Both the position numbers and the translations under genes were made by a program. This document shows positions 50,753 through 57,827 of a stretch of 64,000 nucleotides of DNA, piece after piece (position 1 is the stretch's first letter; every line of letters starts with the position of its first letter). Origin of the DNA: Dactylosporangium sucinum (GTDB lineage Bacteria > Actinomycetota > Actinomycetes > Mycobacteriales > Micromonosporaceae); NCBI RefSeq assembly GCF_014647515.1, contig NZ_BMPI01000009.1, positions 175,324 through 239,323 of the forward strand. Reading direction: 5' to 3'. The notes beneath the pieces are model-generated. The model searched no databases. It was not told the DNA's origin and was given only the letters and a program-made list of their open reading frames with translations.

Positions 50753-52150
50753 GTGCGTCTCGATCTCTCCGGCCTCGCCTCCTTCCGCGGCACGCTGACC
50801 ACCCCCTACGACCCCGGCTACGAGGGCGCGCGGGTGCTGTTCAACACCCGGGTGCGGACCCGCCCGGCCCTGCTGGCCCGGTGCGCCGACGCCGACGACG
50901 TGGCGGCGGCGATCCGCTACGCGCGCGAGCACGGGCTGCCGTTGGCGGTGCGCGGCGGCGGGCACCACGCGAGCGGGCTGTCCCTTGTGGAGCAGGGCGT
51001 GGTGGTCGACGTCGGCGGGATGCGGTCGATCGACTTCGACCCGGCCGCGCGCACGGTCACGGTCGGCCCCGGCGCGGGCTGGCGGGACGTCGATCGCGTC
51101 ACGTACGTCGAGCACACGTTCACCGGGCCCGACGGCCTGGAGTACGGGCTGGCCGGCCCCGGCGGCGAGTGCCCCACGGTGAGCAACGCCGGCTACAGCC
51201 TGGGCGGCGGCTACGGCCCGCTCGGGCGCACCTACGGCCTCGGCTGCGACCACCTCCTCGAGGTGTCGATGGTGGACGCCGACGGGCGGCTGCTGCGCGC
51301 CTCGGAGACCGAGCACCCCGACCTGTTCTGGGCGCTGCGCGGCGCCGGCGGGGCCGGGTTCGGCGTCGTCACCTCCCTGACCTACCGGCTCAACCCGCTG
51401 CCGAAGACCGTCGTGGGCGGGATCGCCGCCTGGCCGCTCGACCGGGCGCTCGACGTCTTCCGCGCGTACCGCGACCTCTACCAGGACCGCGAGGACGACC
51501 GGCTCGCGCTGTGCCTGCTGCTCACCACCGAGCCCTACCCGGAGGGCGAGCCGGTGGTCGCGGTGTACGGCATGTACGTCGGGCCGCCGAAGGAGGCGGA
51601 GGAGGCGCTCGCCCCGATCCGCGCGCTCGGCGAGCCGATGTTCACGTCGTTCGGCGAGGTGTCGTACTTCGACCTCATGCAAGGCATGGGCGAGGAGATC
51701 GTCTACGGCCTGCAGTCGAAGTGGCTCGGCGGATACTTCGCGCCCGACGGGTTCGACGAGCCGTCGTTCGCCAAGCTGGTCGACCACTTCCGCCGCAGCC
51801 CGTCGGGCTACTCGATGGTGCGCTTCGACCTGCTCGCCGGCGGCGCGATCGCGCGCGTGCCGGCCGACGCGACGGCGTTCGCGCACCGCGCCCACCTGCA
51901 CTACGTCTCGATCATCGCGCAGTGGCGGGGCGATGAGGAGACCGACCTCAACGTCAGCTGGGTCGACGACTTCGCCGAGGACCTGCGGCCGCACCTGACC
52001 GGCGAGGTCTACCAGAACTACGCCGACCGCGACCTGACCGGCTGGGAGACCGCCTACTACGGCGCCAACTACCCGCGGCTGCAGCAGGTGAAGGCGGCCT
52101 ACGACCCGCAGGACGTGTTCCACACCCAGCAGTCGATCCGCCTACCGTAA
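50753..52150 (+). CDS. FAD-binding BBE-type oxidoreductase
   Basis: 465 aa from GTG 50753. The PCMH FAD domain is N-terminal: RTRPALLARCADADDVAAAI, RGGGHHASG (with the His that is usually linked to the flavin), SIDFDPAARTVTVGPGAGWR, GYSLGGGYGPLGRTYGLGCD. A Cys lies in GGECPTVSNAG, near the place where a second covalent link forms in bicovalent members. It ends with a berberine-bridge-like segment (YYGANYPRLQQVKAAYDPQD). Such enzymes oxidise alcohols, sugars or natural-product intermediates with O2. It neighbours the peptide/condensation locus and may belong to it. Confidence 0.9.
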   Translation: MRLDLSGLASFRGTLTTPYDPGYEGARVLFNTRVRTRPALLARCADADDVAAAIRYAREHGLPLAVRGGGHHASGLSLVEQGVVVDVGGMRSIDFDPAARTVTVGPGAGWRDVDRVTYVEHTFTGPDGLEYGLAGPGGECPTVSNAGYSLGGGYGPLGRTYGLGCDHLLEVSMVDADGRLLRASETEHPDLFWALRGAGGAGFGVVTSLTYRLNPLPKTVVGGIAAWPLDRALDVFRAYRDLYQDREDDRLALCLLLTTEPYPEGEPVVAVYGMYVGPPKEAEEALAPIRALGEPMFTSFGEVSYFDLMQGMGEEIVYGLQSKWLGGYFAPDGFDEPSFAKLVDHFRRSPSGYSMVRFDLLAGGAIARVPADATAFAHRAHLHYVSIIAQWRGDEETDLNVSWVDDFAEDLRPHLTGEVYQNYADRDLTGWETAYYGANYPRLQQVKAAYDPQDVFHTQQSIRLP

Positions 52151-52255
52151 CCCCGCCTCGACGACGGCGGACTCCAGCTCGCGGGCGAAGGCCTCGATCG
52201 TGGCCGGCGCCGGCGCGTGGGTGCCGGCCCGGCTGCCGAGCCGGACCGCGTGCGG
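52142..52255 (-). other. Coding-like in-frame extension after the C2 stop
   Basis: Beyond the TGA of C2 (52256-52258) the same frame stays open for 37 codons to TAG 52142. It ends ...ATIEAFARELESAVVEAGLR and all but one codon (TTA) ends in G or C. No start codon occurs in it. It may be a remnant of a longer C2, a stop-readthrough tail, or chance. The other two condensation proteins end where C2 ends. Confidence 0.35.
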
Positions 52256-53596
52256 TCATGCGCTCGCGTCCGGGAACGCGGCGGCGACGATGATCTCCTC
52301 CATCGCGCGCAGGCAGCCGGCCATGTCGTCCGGGGTCAGGCGGTGGGTGTCGGCGCGGATGGTGAGGTCGATCGTGTCCGGCACCGGGTTCACGAGCAGG
52401 AAGCACGTGGTGTCGGGGGTGTCGGACCGGCGGCCCCAGGTCAGCCGGCCGCGGCCGAGCGCCCGGGCGACGTCCTCGGGCGACACCGCCAGGTCGTCGG
52501 GGTACGTCGCGAAGGACCGGCGGCGGTCGCTGAAGTACGAGCTCACGTCGATGGCGGCGCCGCGCTCGGCGCCGACCCGTTCGATCATGGCCCACAGCTC
52601 CCGGGGGTCGTAGTACGCGTGCAGCCCGGCCGACATCTGGCTCTGGAACGCGGTGGCGACGACCTCGTCGAACGTCTGCCCGGTGACGTCGATGACGCAC
52701 AGCGCGCTCTGCGCGACGGGGGCGACCGCCTCGCGGAAGCCGGGCCGGAAGCGGTTGCTCACCAGCGTCCGCAGCACCGTGCGCGGGTCGCCCGAGACGC
52801 GGGCGAGCGCCACGGCGTACGCGGCCAGCAGCACCGTTCCACTGTGGACCTTCGTGCGGGCGGCGACCTCGTGCAGGGCCAGGTACGTCGCCGGCGAGTC
52901 GTAGCTCACGTCCCACCAGCGCGGCTCGGCGGGCGCTTCCACCGACGGGAACCGCTCCGGCGCGATCGTGCGCAGGTGCTGCTCCCAGTGGCGCAGCGAG
53001 GCCGCCTGCTGCCGCCGCGCCGTCGCCGCGCGCTGCCGGCGGGCCTGCTCGAACGGCGGGACACCCGGCACCTCGGCGTCGGCCGCGGTCGCGTCGGACA
53101 GGTCGGCGGTCAGCGCCTCGATGCCGTAGCCGTCGAGGACGAGGTGGGTGTACAGCGCGACGAACCAGGACGCGACCCCGTCCCGGCAGACCACCGCCCA
53201 GCGCACGGACCAGTCCTCGGCCGGGTCGAAGGGTGCGGTCTCCAGGCGCTCGCGGACCGCCTCGGCGACGGTCTCCGGGTCGCGGTCGCCGGCCTCGACG
53301 ACCTCCAGGCAGACCTCGCCCTCGGCCGACAGCGACTGCCGCGGCTGCCCGGCCTCGTCGAGCCGGAACCGCGTCCGCAGCGACTGGTGGCGGCCCATGA
53401 CGGCCGCCAGCAGCGCGGCGAGCTCGGCCACGGTCTGGCCGTCGCGCAGCGGCATCGTGCCGCCCGCCCAGTCGGCCTCGCCGTTGATCAGCATCGATCC
53501 CCAGGCGGCCCGCTGGCCCCAGGTCAGTTCCTCGGTGCCCGCGCCCTCGCCCGCGAACCGGACCGGGAGGCGCTGCGCCGTTGCAGTTTCCAGCAT
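52256..53596 (-). CDS. Stand-alone condensation-domain protein (C2)
   Basis: 446 aa from ATG 53596. Condensation/PapA fold with motif THLVLDG (His151 in the catalytic second position). It is homologous to C1 along its length (LTWGQRAAWGSMLINGEADW, LRHWEQHLRTIAPERF, VSNRFRPGFREAVAPVAQSA). No carrier or adenylation domain is attached. The next gene upstream on the same strand is the 16-aa peptide A, with a 9-bp GC hairpin between them. An acyl or aminoacyl donor on one of the ACPs at 59-62.8 kb and the peptide as acceptor would fit the family's chemistry, but this is inference; transfer to a sugar or alcohol, as by PapA enzymes, is equally possible. Confidence 0.87.
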   Translation of the reverse strand: MLETATAQRLPVRFAGEGAGTEELTWGQRAAWGSMLINGEADWAGGTMPLRDGQTVAELAALLAAVMGRHQSLRTRFRLDEAGQPRQSLSAEGEVCLEVVEAGDRDPETVAEAVRERLETAPFDPAEDWSVRWAVVCRDGVASWFVALYTHLVLDGYGIEALTADLSDATAADAEVPGVPPFEQARRQRAATARRQQAASLRHWEQHLRTIAPERFPSVEAPAEPRWWDVSYDSPATYLALHEVAARTKVHSGTVLLAAYAVALARVSGDPRTVLRTLVSNRFRPGFREAVAPVAQSALCVIDVTGQTFDEVVATAFQSQMSAGLHAYYDPRELWAMIERVGAERGAAIDVSSYFSDRRRSFATYPDDLAVSPEDVARALGRGRLTWGRRSDTPDTTCFLLVNPVPDTIDLTIRADTHRLTPDDMAGCLRAMEEIIVAAAFPDASA

Positions 53597-53684
53597 GGTT
53601 GCGTGTGACCTCGCGTTCGGATTCGGTACCGGCCGTGCCCGCTCCCGGACCCCCGCGTCCCCGGCCGGCGTCTGTTCCTGGTGG

Positions 53685-53719
53685 GGCGGCCGGGCGGGAG
53701 GAGACCCCGGCCGGCCGCC
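53685..53719 (-). terminator. GC hairpin between peptide A and C2
   Basis: Perfect 9-bp stem GGCGGCCGG/CCGGCCGCC (53685-53693, 53711-53719), 17-nt loop, no U-tract. It can reduce readthrough or stabilise the peptide mRNA. Position mirrors the hairpin between peptide B and C3. Confidence 0.5.
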
Positions 53720-53734
53720 GTTCGGTGATCCGGC

Positions 53735-53785
53735 TCAGAGCCGGGCGTTACGCAAAGCGGCGTTCCGCAGAGCAGCGTTCTTCAT
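53735..53785 (-). CDS. Peptide A: 16-aa repeat peptide (MKNAALRNAALRNARL)
   Basis: ATG 53785 to TGA 53735, with GGAGG 6 nt upstream. The product is MK followed by NAALR, NAALR and a shortened NARL, i.e. a pentapeptide repeat. It is too short for automatic gene callers. It is the first gene of a unit that continues with a hairpin and C2. The opposite unit encodes peptide B, which also starts M-x-NAALR, and 15 nt of coding DNA (GAACGCCGCTTTGCG) are identical between the two. It may be a ribosomal precursor or a translated leader. I know of no described family for it. Confidence 0.65.
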   Translation of the reverse strand: MKNAALRNAALRNARL

Positions 53786-54233
53786 GTCGCACCTCCCTCG
53801 CGTCGGGTCACCGGCAAGGGTCCGGGAAAGGGTGGATCGACCGTTGTCATGGCGATGAATCGTTTGGAGACTGACGGCCGTGGTGTCCTCCACCCGTCAC
53901 GCGGCGATACACCCGATCCGGCGGGTGCGGTTGCAGCGTTCGGACTCCGCGGCGAAGCCTATCCACACGAACCGCCCCGCCGAAAGGTCTTCGCATTGAT
54001 CACTTCAAATCAGTAGTTTCTTCGGACATTCTGGCGACGGTTTGCCCGATTTCTCGCGAACGCACGATACGCATTGAAAGCTGTCGTCGGTTTTCCTCAG
54101 CGGTTGACAGCCCGTACGGTGCGGGTGATGCTTTTGGCGGCCATTGATCGAAGTCGTTTGCCAATGGCCTGGTGCCGCCTGCGGTGCATTCATATCGCGC
54201 TGCGGATGGATTGGCTGATATGAGGAGGTGAAC
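53786..54233. promoter_or_regulatory. Bidirectional regulatory region between peptide units A and B
   Basis: About 450 bp, clearly richer in A/T than the surrounding genes, with both promoters expected here. At 53819-53850 a degenerate match to the right half of palindrome family P2 is seen (GGGTGGATCGACC). No larger ORF with a ribosome site was found. Exact -10/-35 boxes could not be fixed. Confidence 0.5.
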
Positions 54234-54362
54234 ATGTCGAACGCCGCTTTGCGAGTGGTCTCCGGCCGCGTCGTGTCGGGCCGTGTGGTCTCGGGGCGCG
54301 TTGTCTCGGGCCGCGTGGTCTCGGGGCGCGTTGTCTCGGGCCGCCGCGTCGTCTCGGGCTGA
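54234..54362 (+). CDS. Peptide B: 42-aa repeat peptide, MSNAALR plus VVSGR repeats
   Basis: ATG 54234 to TGA 54362 with an ideal ribosome site (AGGAGG, 5 nt before the ATG). The product is MSNAALR followed by six VVSGR units, one extra Arg and a final VVSG. The repeats use different synonymous codons (GTG/GTC/GTT, TCC/TCG, GGC/GGG, CGC/CGT), so amino-acid sequence rather than just DNA appears conserved. Ser and Arg in each unit would be potential modification sites, and each Arg a possible cleavage site. It heads the unit that continues through a hairpin array to C3. A precursor-peptide role is inference. Confidence 0.7.
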   Translation: MSNAALRVVSGRVVSGRVVSGRVVSGRVVSGRVVSGRRVVSG

Positions 54363-54368
54363 ACCCCT

Positions 54369-54533
54369 GCGGCCGTCCGGCCGCGCCGATGGCGGGCCGA
54401 GCCCGCTCCCACCGCGGCCCGTCCGGCCGCACCGATCCCGGGCCGAGCCCATGATCCCGGCGACCGTCCGGTCGCACCGATCCCGGGCCGAGCCCCCGAC
54501 CATCGCGGCCCATCCGGCCGCACCGTTCCCGCG
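54369..54533 (+). repeat. Four tandem 45-bp units, each a short hairpin
   Basis: Units start at 54369, 54414, 54460 and 54505 (the last truncated). Each begins with a 6-bp stem and 4-5 nt loop: GCGGCC/GGCCGC in units 1, 2 and 4, and GCGACC/GGTCGC in unit 3, a compensatory double change. The stem is followed by GC(A/G)CCGAT...CGGGCCGAGCCC in units 1-3. Spacing of 45/46/45 breaks any reading frame, so this is likely structured RNA, not coding. Confidence 0.7.
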
Positions 54534-54607
54534 CTGTGAACTCCCTCGGCTCGCAGCGCGGCCGATCCCCGTGCCCGGCGCATCCCCGTGCGCCCGGGCA
54601 CGGGAGC

Positions 54608-54645
54608 GCGGGCGGCCGGCCGGGCGACAACCGCCGGCCGCCCGC
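54608..54645 (+). terminator. Strong GC hairpin between peptide B and C3
   Basis: Perfect 13-bp stem (GCGGGCGGCCGGC, 54608-54620; complement 54633-54645) with a 12-nt loop and no U-tract. It lies 34 nt before the C3 start and could limit transcription into C3, or mask or time translation, so that far more peptide than enzyme is made. Confidence 0.55.
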
Positions 54646-54678
54646 GATCAGTCCTGCCCGCGAACCGTGGAGGCTGCC

Positions 54679-55926
54679 GTGCTCAGCGACGAGACGTACC
54701 CGGCGACCGTCGGCCAGCTGTCGGTCTGGCGCGACATCGAGAAGATGCCGCCCGAGCGGCGGTGGGAGGCGAACCTGGTGTTCGTCTGGGACCTGCCCGA
54801 CGGCGCGTGGACCGAGGACGACGTCTGGGACGCCCTCGGCCGGCTGGGGATGCGGCACGGGTCGCTGCGGACGCGGTACCGGATCGACGCGGAGGGATTT
54901 CCCCGGCAGTGGCTCGCCGCCGGTACCGCCGAAGAGGTCCGCGACCAGGTCCGGCAGGGCACCGCCGAGGTCGCCGCGCGGGAGACGATGGAGACGGCCG
55001 AGCTGCAGCGGGCCATCGACGCCACCGCCGAGCTGCCGTGGCGCGCGTGGATCCTCGCCGAGGCCGGGACGCCGCGACAGGTGCTCGTCGTGGTCAACCA
55101 CCTGGCCGCCGACGGGGCCGCGATGCTGCTCATGCGGGACGACTTCGAGCGGCTGCTGCGGGGCGAGGCGCTGGCGGCCGCGCGGGGGCCGCTCGAGATG
55201 GCCCTCGACCAGCAGGGTGCCGGGTCGGGCCGGCTGCGGACGGCGGAGCGGTACTGGCGGCGCACGCTCGACGCCGCGCCGCCACTCGCGCCGGGCGCGC
55301 CGCAGGGGCCGCCGCTCGGCGCCACGCTGCACACCGGCATCCCGATGCCGCTGGCCCACGAGGGCGCGGCGAAGCACGAGGTCAGCGCGGCGAGCCTGGT
55401 CCTCGCCGCCTACTACGCCGCCGTCCGGGAGGTCACCGGCGAGCGGGCGCAGCTGTTCTACCCGATGTCGTCGAACCGGTACGACGACGAGCACGCCGCC
55501 GTCGTCACCAGCCTCAACCAGTGGACGCCGCTGCTGCTCGACCTCGACTCGCCGTTCGGCGAGATGCTCGCCAAGGTGCACTGGAAGAGCTTCACGGCCC
55601 TGAAGCACGGCGTATGCTCGCCCGACGCGATCCTCGCCATCCGATCGGAGCACGAGCGCGGCGGCGGCGATCCGGGGTACTACTACAACCCCATCCTCGC
55701 CCCGCCCGGCTTCCCGTCCGAGGACACGGTGGCGGCTCCGTCGGTGGAGCACTACGCGCCGGCCCGCGCGACCGGGCCGGGCTTCTACGTCATCGCCCGC
55801 GGCCTGACCAGCCTCGACCTCATCGTGCGGGTACACCGCCCCGGCTGGACGCAGGCGTCCCTGGACCGCGTCCTGACGCTGACGCAGTCGATGCTGGCGG
55901 AGTCCTTCGGCGGGCACCCCCTCTAG
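54679..55926 (+). CDS. Stand-alone condensation-domain protein (C3)
   Basis: 415 aa from GTG 54679 (GGAGG 5 nt upstream). The frame is open further upstream, but that part is the hairpin array. The condensation motif is NHLAADG (His141 catalytic). Landmarks: PATVGQLSVWRDIEKMPPER, HGSLRTRYRIDAEGFPRQWL, RTAERYWRRTLDAAPPLAPG, YPMSSNRYDDEHAAVVTSLN. It is more distant from C1 and C2 than those are from each other. As with C2 there is no carrier domain. Being paired with its own peptide gene suggests peptide-specific enzymes. Confidence 0.86.
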   Translation: MLSDETYPATVGQLSVWRDIEKMPPERRWEANLVFVWDLPDGAWTEDDVWDALGRLGMRHGSLRTRYRIDAEGFPRQWLAAGTAEEVRDQVRQGTAEVAARETMETAELQRAIDATAELPWRAWILAEAGTPRQVLVVVNHLAADGAAMLLMRDDFERLLRGEALAAARGPLEMALDQQGAGSGRLRTAERYWRRTLDAAPPLAPGAPQGPPLGATLHTGIPMPLAHEGAAKHEVSAASLVLAAYYAAVREVTGERAQLFYPMSSNRYDDEHAAVVTSLNQWTPLLLDLDSPFGEMLAKVHWKSFTALKHGVCSPDAILAIRSEHERGGGDPGYYYNPILAPPGFPSEDTVAAPSVEHYAPARATGPGFYVIARGLTSLDLIVRVHRPGWTQASLDRVLTLTQSMLAESFGGHPL

Positions 55927-55964
55927 CGCCTGGTCGCGGCCCCGCGCCCTCCGCGCCGCCCCTG

Positions 55965-56060
55965 CCCTCTCCGCGTCGATCTTGCAGTTGTGGTGCCTAC
56001 CAAACCCGGACAATCACGGAGTGTCCAGGCACCACAAGTGCAAGATCGACGCGGAGAGGG
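55965..56060. repeat. Dispersed palindromic repeat, family P1, copy 2
   Basis: Arms of 34 bp (55965-55998 and 56027-56060) with a single mismatch and a 28-nt loop that contains CAAACCCGGACA as in copy 1. The arm core GCGTCGATCTTGCA...TTGTGGTGCC is shared with 5813-5892, and here pairing extends outward (CCCTCTCC/GGAGAGGG). It separates the convergent C3 and ABC exporter genes, where it would work as a two-way terminator. Confidence 0.87.
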
Positions 56061-56077
56061 GCGGCGCGGGACGGGCG

Positions 56078-57037
56078 TCAGGACTCGCGCAGGGAGCGGC
56101 CCGTCTTCGTCAGGAACACGTCGTCCAGGGTCGGGCGGTGCAGCTCGATCGTCGACAGCGCGATCCCCGCGGCCTCCAGGATGCGCATGATCTGCGGGAT
56201 CGCCGTGTCGCCGGCGTCGACGTTCAGGCGGAGCTCACCGTCCTCGCGGAGTTCGAAGCCGCGGGCGAAGGGCTGGTCGCGCAGGGTTTCGGCGGCCTTG
56301 TCGGCGAGCTCCGGCGGTACACCCACCGTCACCACGTCGCCGGAGATCTCCCGCTTCAGCGCGTCGGGCGTGCCCTCGGCGACGATCTCGCCGTGGTCGA
56401 TGATCGCGATGCGGTCGCAGAGCGCGTCGGCCTCGTCGAGGTAGTGGGTAGTGATGAAGACCGTCATGCCATCGGCGCGCAGGCGGCGGATCTCGTCCCA
56501 CATGTGGGCGCGGCTCTGCGGGTCGAGGCCGGTCGTCGGCTCGTCCAGGAACAGTACCTGCGGCTTGTGGATGACGCCGAGCGCGATGTCGACCCGCCGG
56601 CGCTGGCCGCCGGAGTACGTCTTGCACTTGCGGTCGGCGTACTCGGTCAGGTCGAACGCGTCGAGCGCCTCCGCGGCCCGCTGGGTCGCCTCCACCTTGC
56701 CGAGGCCGTACATGCGGGCCTGGAGGATCAGCTCCTCGCGCGCCGTGACGTCGTCGGAGGTGCCGCCGCCCTGCGCGACGAAGCCGATGCTGCGCCGGAC
56801 GGCGCCCTGGTCGCTGCGCAGGTTGTGCCCGGCGATGGTGGCCTCGCCGTCGTCCGGCGGGATCAGCGTCGCGAGCATGCGCAGGGTGGTGGTCTTGCCG
56901 GCGCCGTTCGGGCCGAGGAAGCCGAAGATCTCGCCCTCGGCGACGTCGAGGTCGATGCCCTTGACCGCGTCGACGCTGACCGTCTGCCGCTTGTGCCGCG
57001 TCTTGTAGGACTTCTTCAGCCCTTTGGTCTTGATCAT
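56078..57037 (-). CDS. ABC exporter ATPase, DrrA-like
   Basis: 319 aa. Walker A GPNGAGKTTT, Q-loop GFVAQGGGTSDD, signature YSGGQRRRVDIA, Walker B VLFLDEPTTGLD, H-loop TTHYLDEA. The C-terminal extension (ELREDGELRLNVDAGDTAIP ... TLDDVFLTKTGRSLRES) is the one seen in daunorubicin-resistance (DrrA) ATPases. With the permease that precedes it in the operon it should export a hydrophobic product. It is last in a five-gene operon with tailoring enzymes, which argues that the exported compound is made here. Confidence 0.93.
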   Translation of the reverse strand: MIKTKGLKKSYKTRHKRQTVSVDAVKGIDLDVAEGEIFGFLGPNGAGKTTTLRMLATLIPPDDGEATIAGHNLRSDQGAVRRSIGFVAQGGGTSDDVTAREELILQARMYGLGKVEATQRAAEALDAFDLTEYADRKCKTYSGGQRRRVDIALGVIHKPQVLFLDEPTTGLDPQSRAHMWDEIRRLRADGMTVFITTHYLDEADALCDRIAIIDHGEIVAEGTPDALKREISGDVVTVGVPPELADKAAETLRDQPFARGFELREDGELRLNVDAGDTAIPQIMRILEAAGIALSTIELHRPTLDDVFLTKTGRSLRES

Positions 57038-57062
57038 GAAAACTCCTGATGACGACGACGAG

Positions 57063-57827
57063 CTAGCGGACCGAACGGGCGAACAGGCGGGCCGACCAGG
57101 CGACCGCCACCACCACGAGGGCGCCGCAGATGACCAGGCTCTTCCAGACGCTGGCGTCGCCCGGGTTGCCGGCGTAGAGCGCGCGCATGCCGGTGACGGC
57201 CCAGTTGAACGGGTTCCAGTCGGCGATCGTGCGCAGCCACAGCGGGGCGAGGGCGAGCGGCAGCAGGGTGCCGGACAGCAGCATGAGCGGCTGGGCGACG
57301 TTGTTGATGACCTGCCCGAGGACGTTCGGGTTGTTCACCTTGATCGCGATGCCGTACGAGATGGAGGCGGCAGACAGGCTGATCAGGGCGAGGATCGCGT
57401 AGCCGAGCAGGATGTTGCCGATGTCGGTGATCAGGCCGAACGGCAGCGACAGCACCGTGATGAGGATCGACTGGACGATCACCGTGACGACGTCGCGCAG
57501 CGAGCGGCCGAGCAGCAGCGCGACCCGGCTGACGGTGGTCACCCGGGAGCGCTCGATGACGCCGTTGGCGAGGTCGCCGAGCAGGCCGAAGCCGACGTAC
57601 AGGCCGCCGCCGATGGCCAGCGCGACGAGCATGCCGGGGACGTAGACGCGGTAGGCGTCGATCATCGAGTCGGCGCCGAGCGAGGCGAGCGCCGGCTTGA
57701 GCAGCGGCGCGAAGAGGATGAGGTACACCACCGGCTGCGCGATGCCCAGGAACACCCACAACGGCGAGCGGACCATCAGCAGCATGTGTCGTTGGAAGAT
57801 CAGCCAGGTGTCGCGCAGTACTTTCAC
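57063..57827 (-). CDS. ABC-2-type exporter permease, DrrB-like
   Basis: 254 aa from GTG 57827, overlapping the glycosyltransferase stop (GTGA). Six helices are predicted, with the ABC-2 core YVPGMLVALAIGGGLYVGFG, GVIERSRVTTVSRVALLLGR, QPLMLLSGTLLPLALAPLWL, and NPFNWAVTGMRALYAG near the end. It pairs with the DrrA-like ATPase 25 bp downstream. Confidence 0.92.
   Translation of the reverse strand: MKVLRDTWLIFQRHMLLMVRSPLWVFLGIAQPVVYLILFAPLLKPALASLGADSMIDAYRVYVPGMLVALAIGGGLYVGFGLLGDLANGVIERSRVTTVSRVALLLGRSLRDVVTVIVQSILITVLSLPFGLITDIGNILLGYAILALISLSAASISYGIAIKVNNPNVLGQVINNVAQPLMLLSGTLLPLALAPLWLRTIADWNPFNWAVTGMRALYAGNPGDASVWKSLVICGALVVVAVAWSARLFARSVR

Noticed and set aside
54005..54601. Minus-strand ORFs with repeated GS-x-R-D-R-x-GRT units opposite peptide B and the hairpin array
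   Set aside because: They are the antisense reading of the VVSGR codons and the 45-bp repeats; spacing of 46 bp in one unit shifts frame, and no ribosome site is present.
54283..54678. Extended N-terminus for C3 from 54283
   Set aside because: It would translate the hairpin array as Arg/Pro/Ala low-complexity sequence; GTG 54679 has GGAGG at 5 nt and begins where homology to condensation domains begins.
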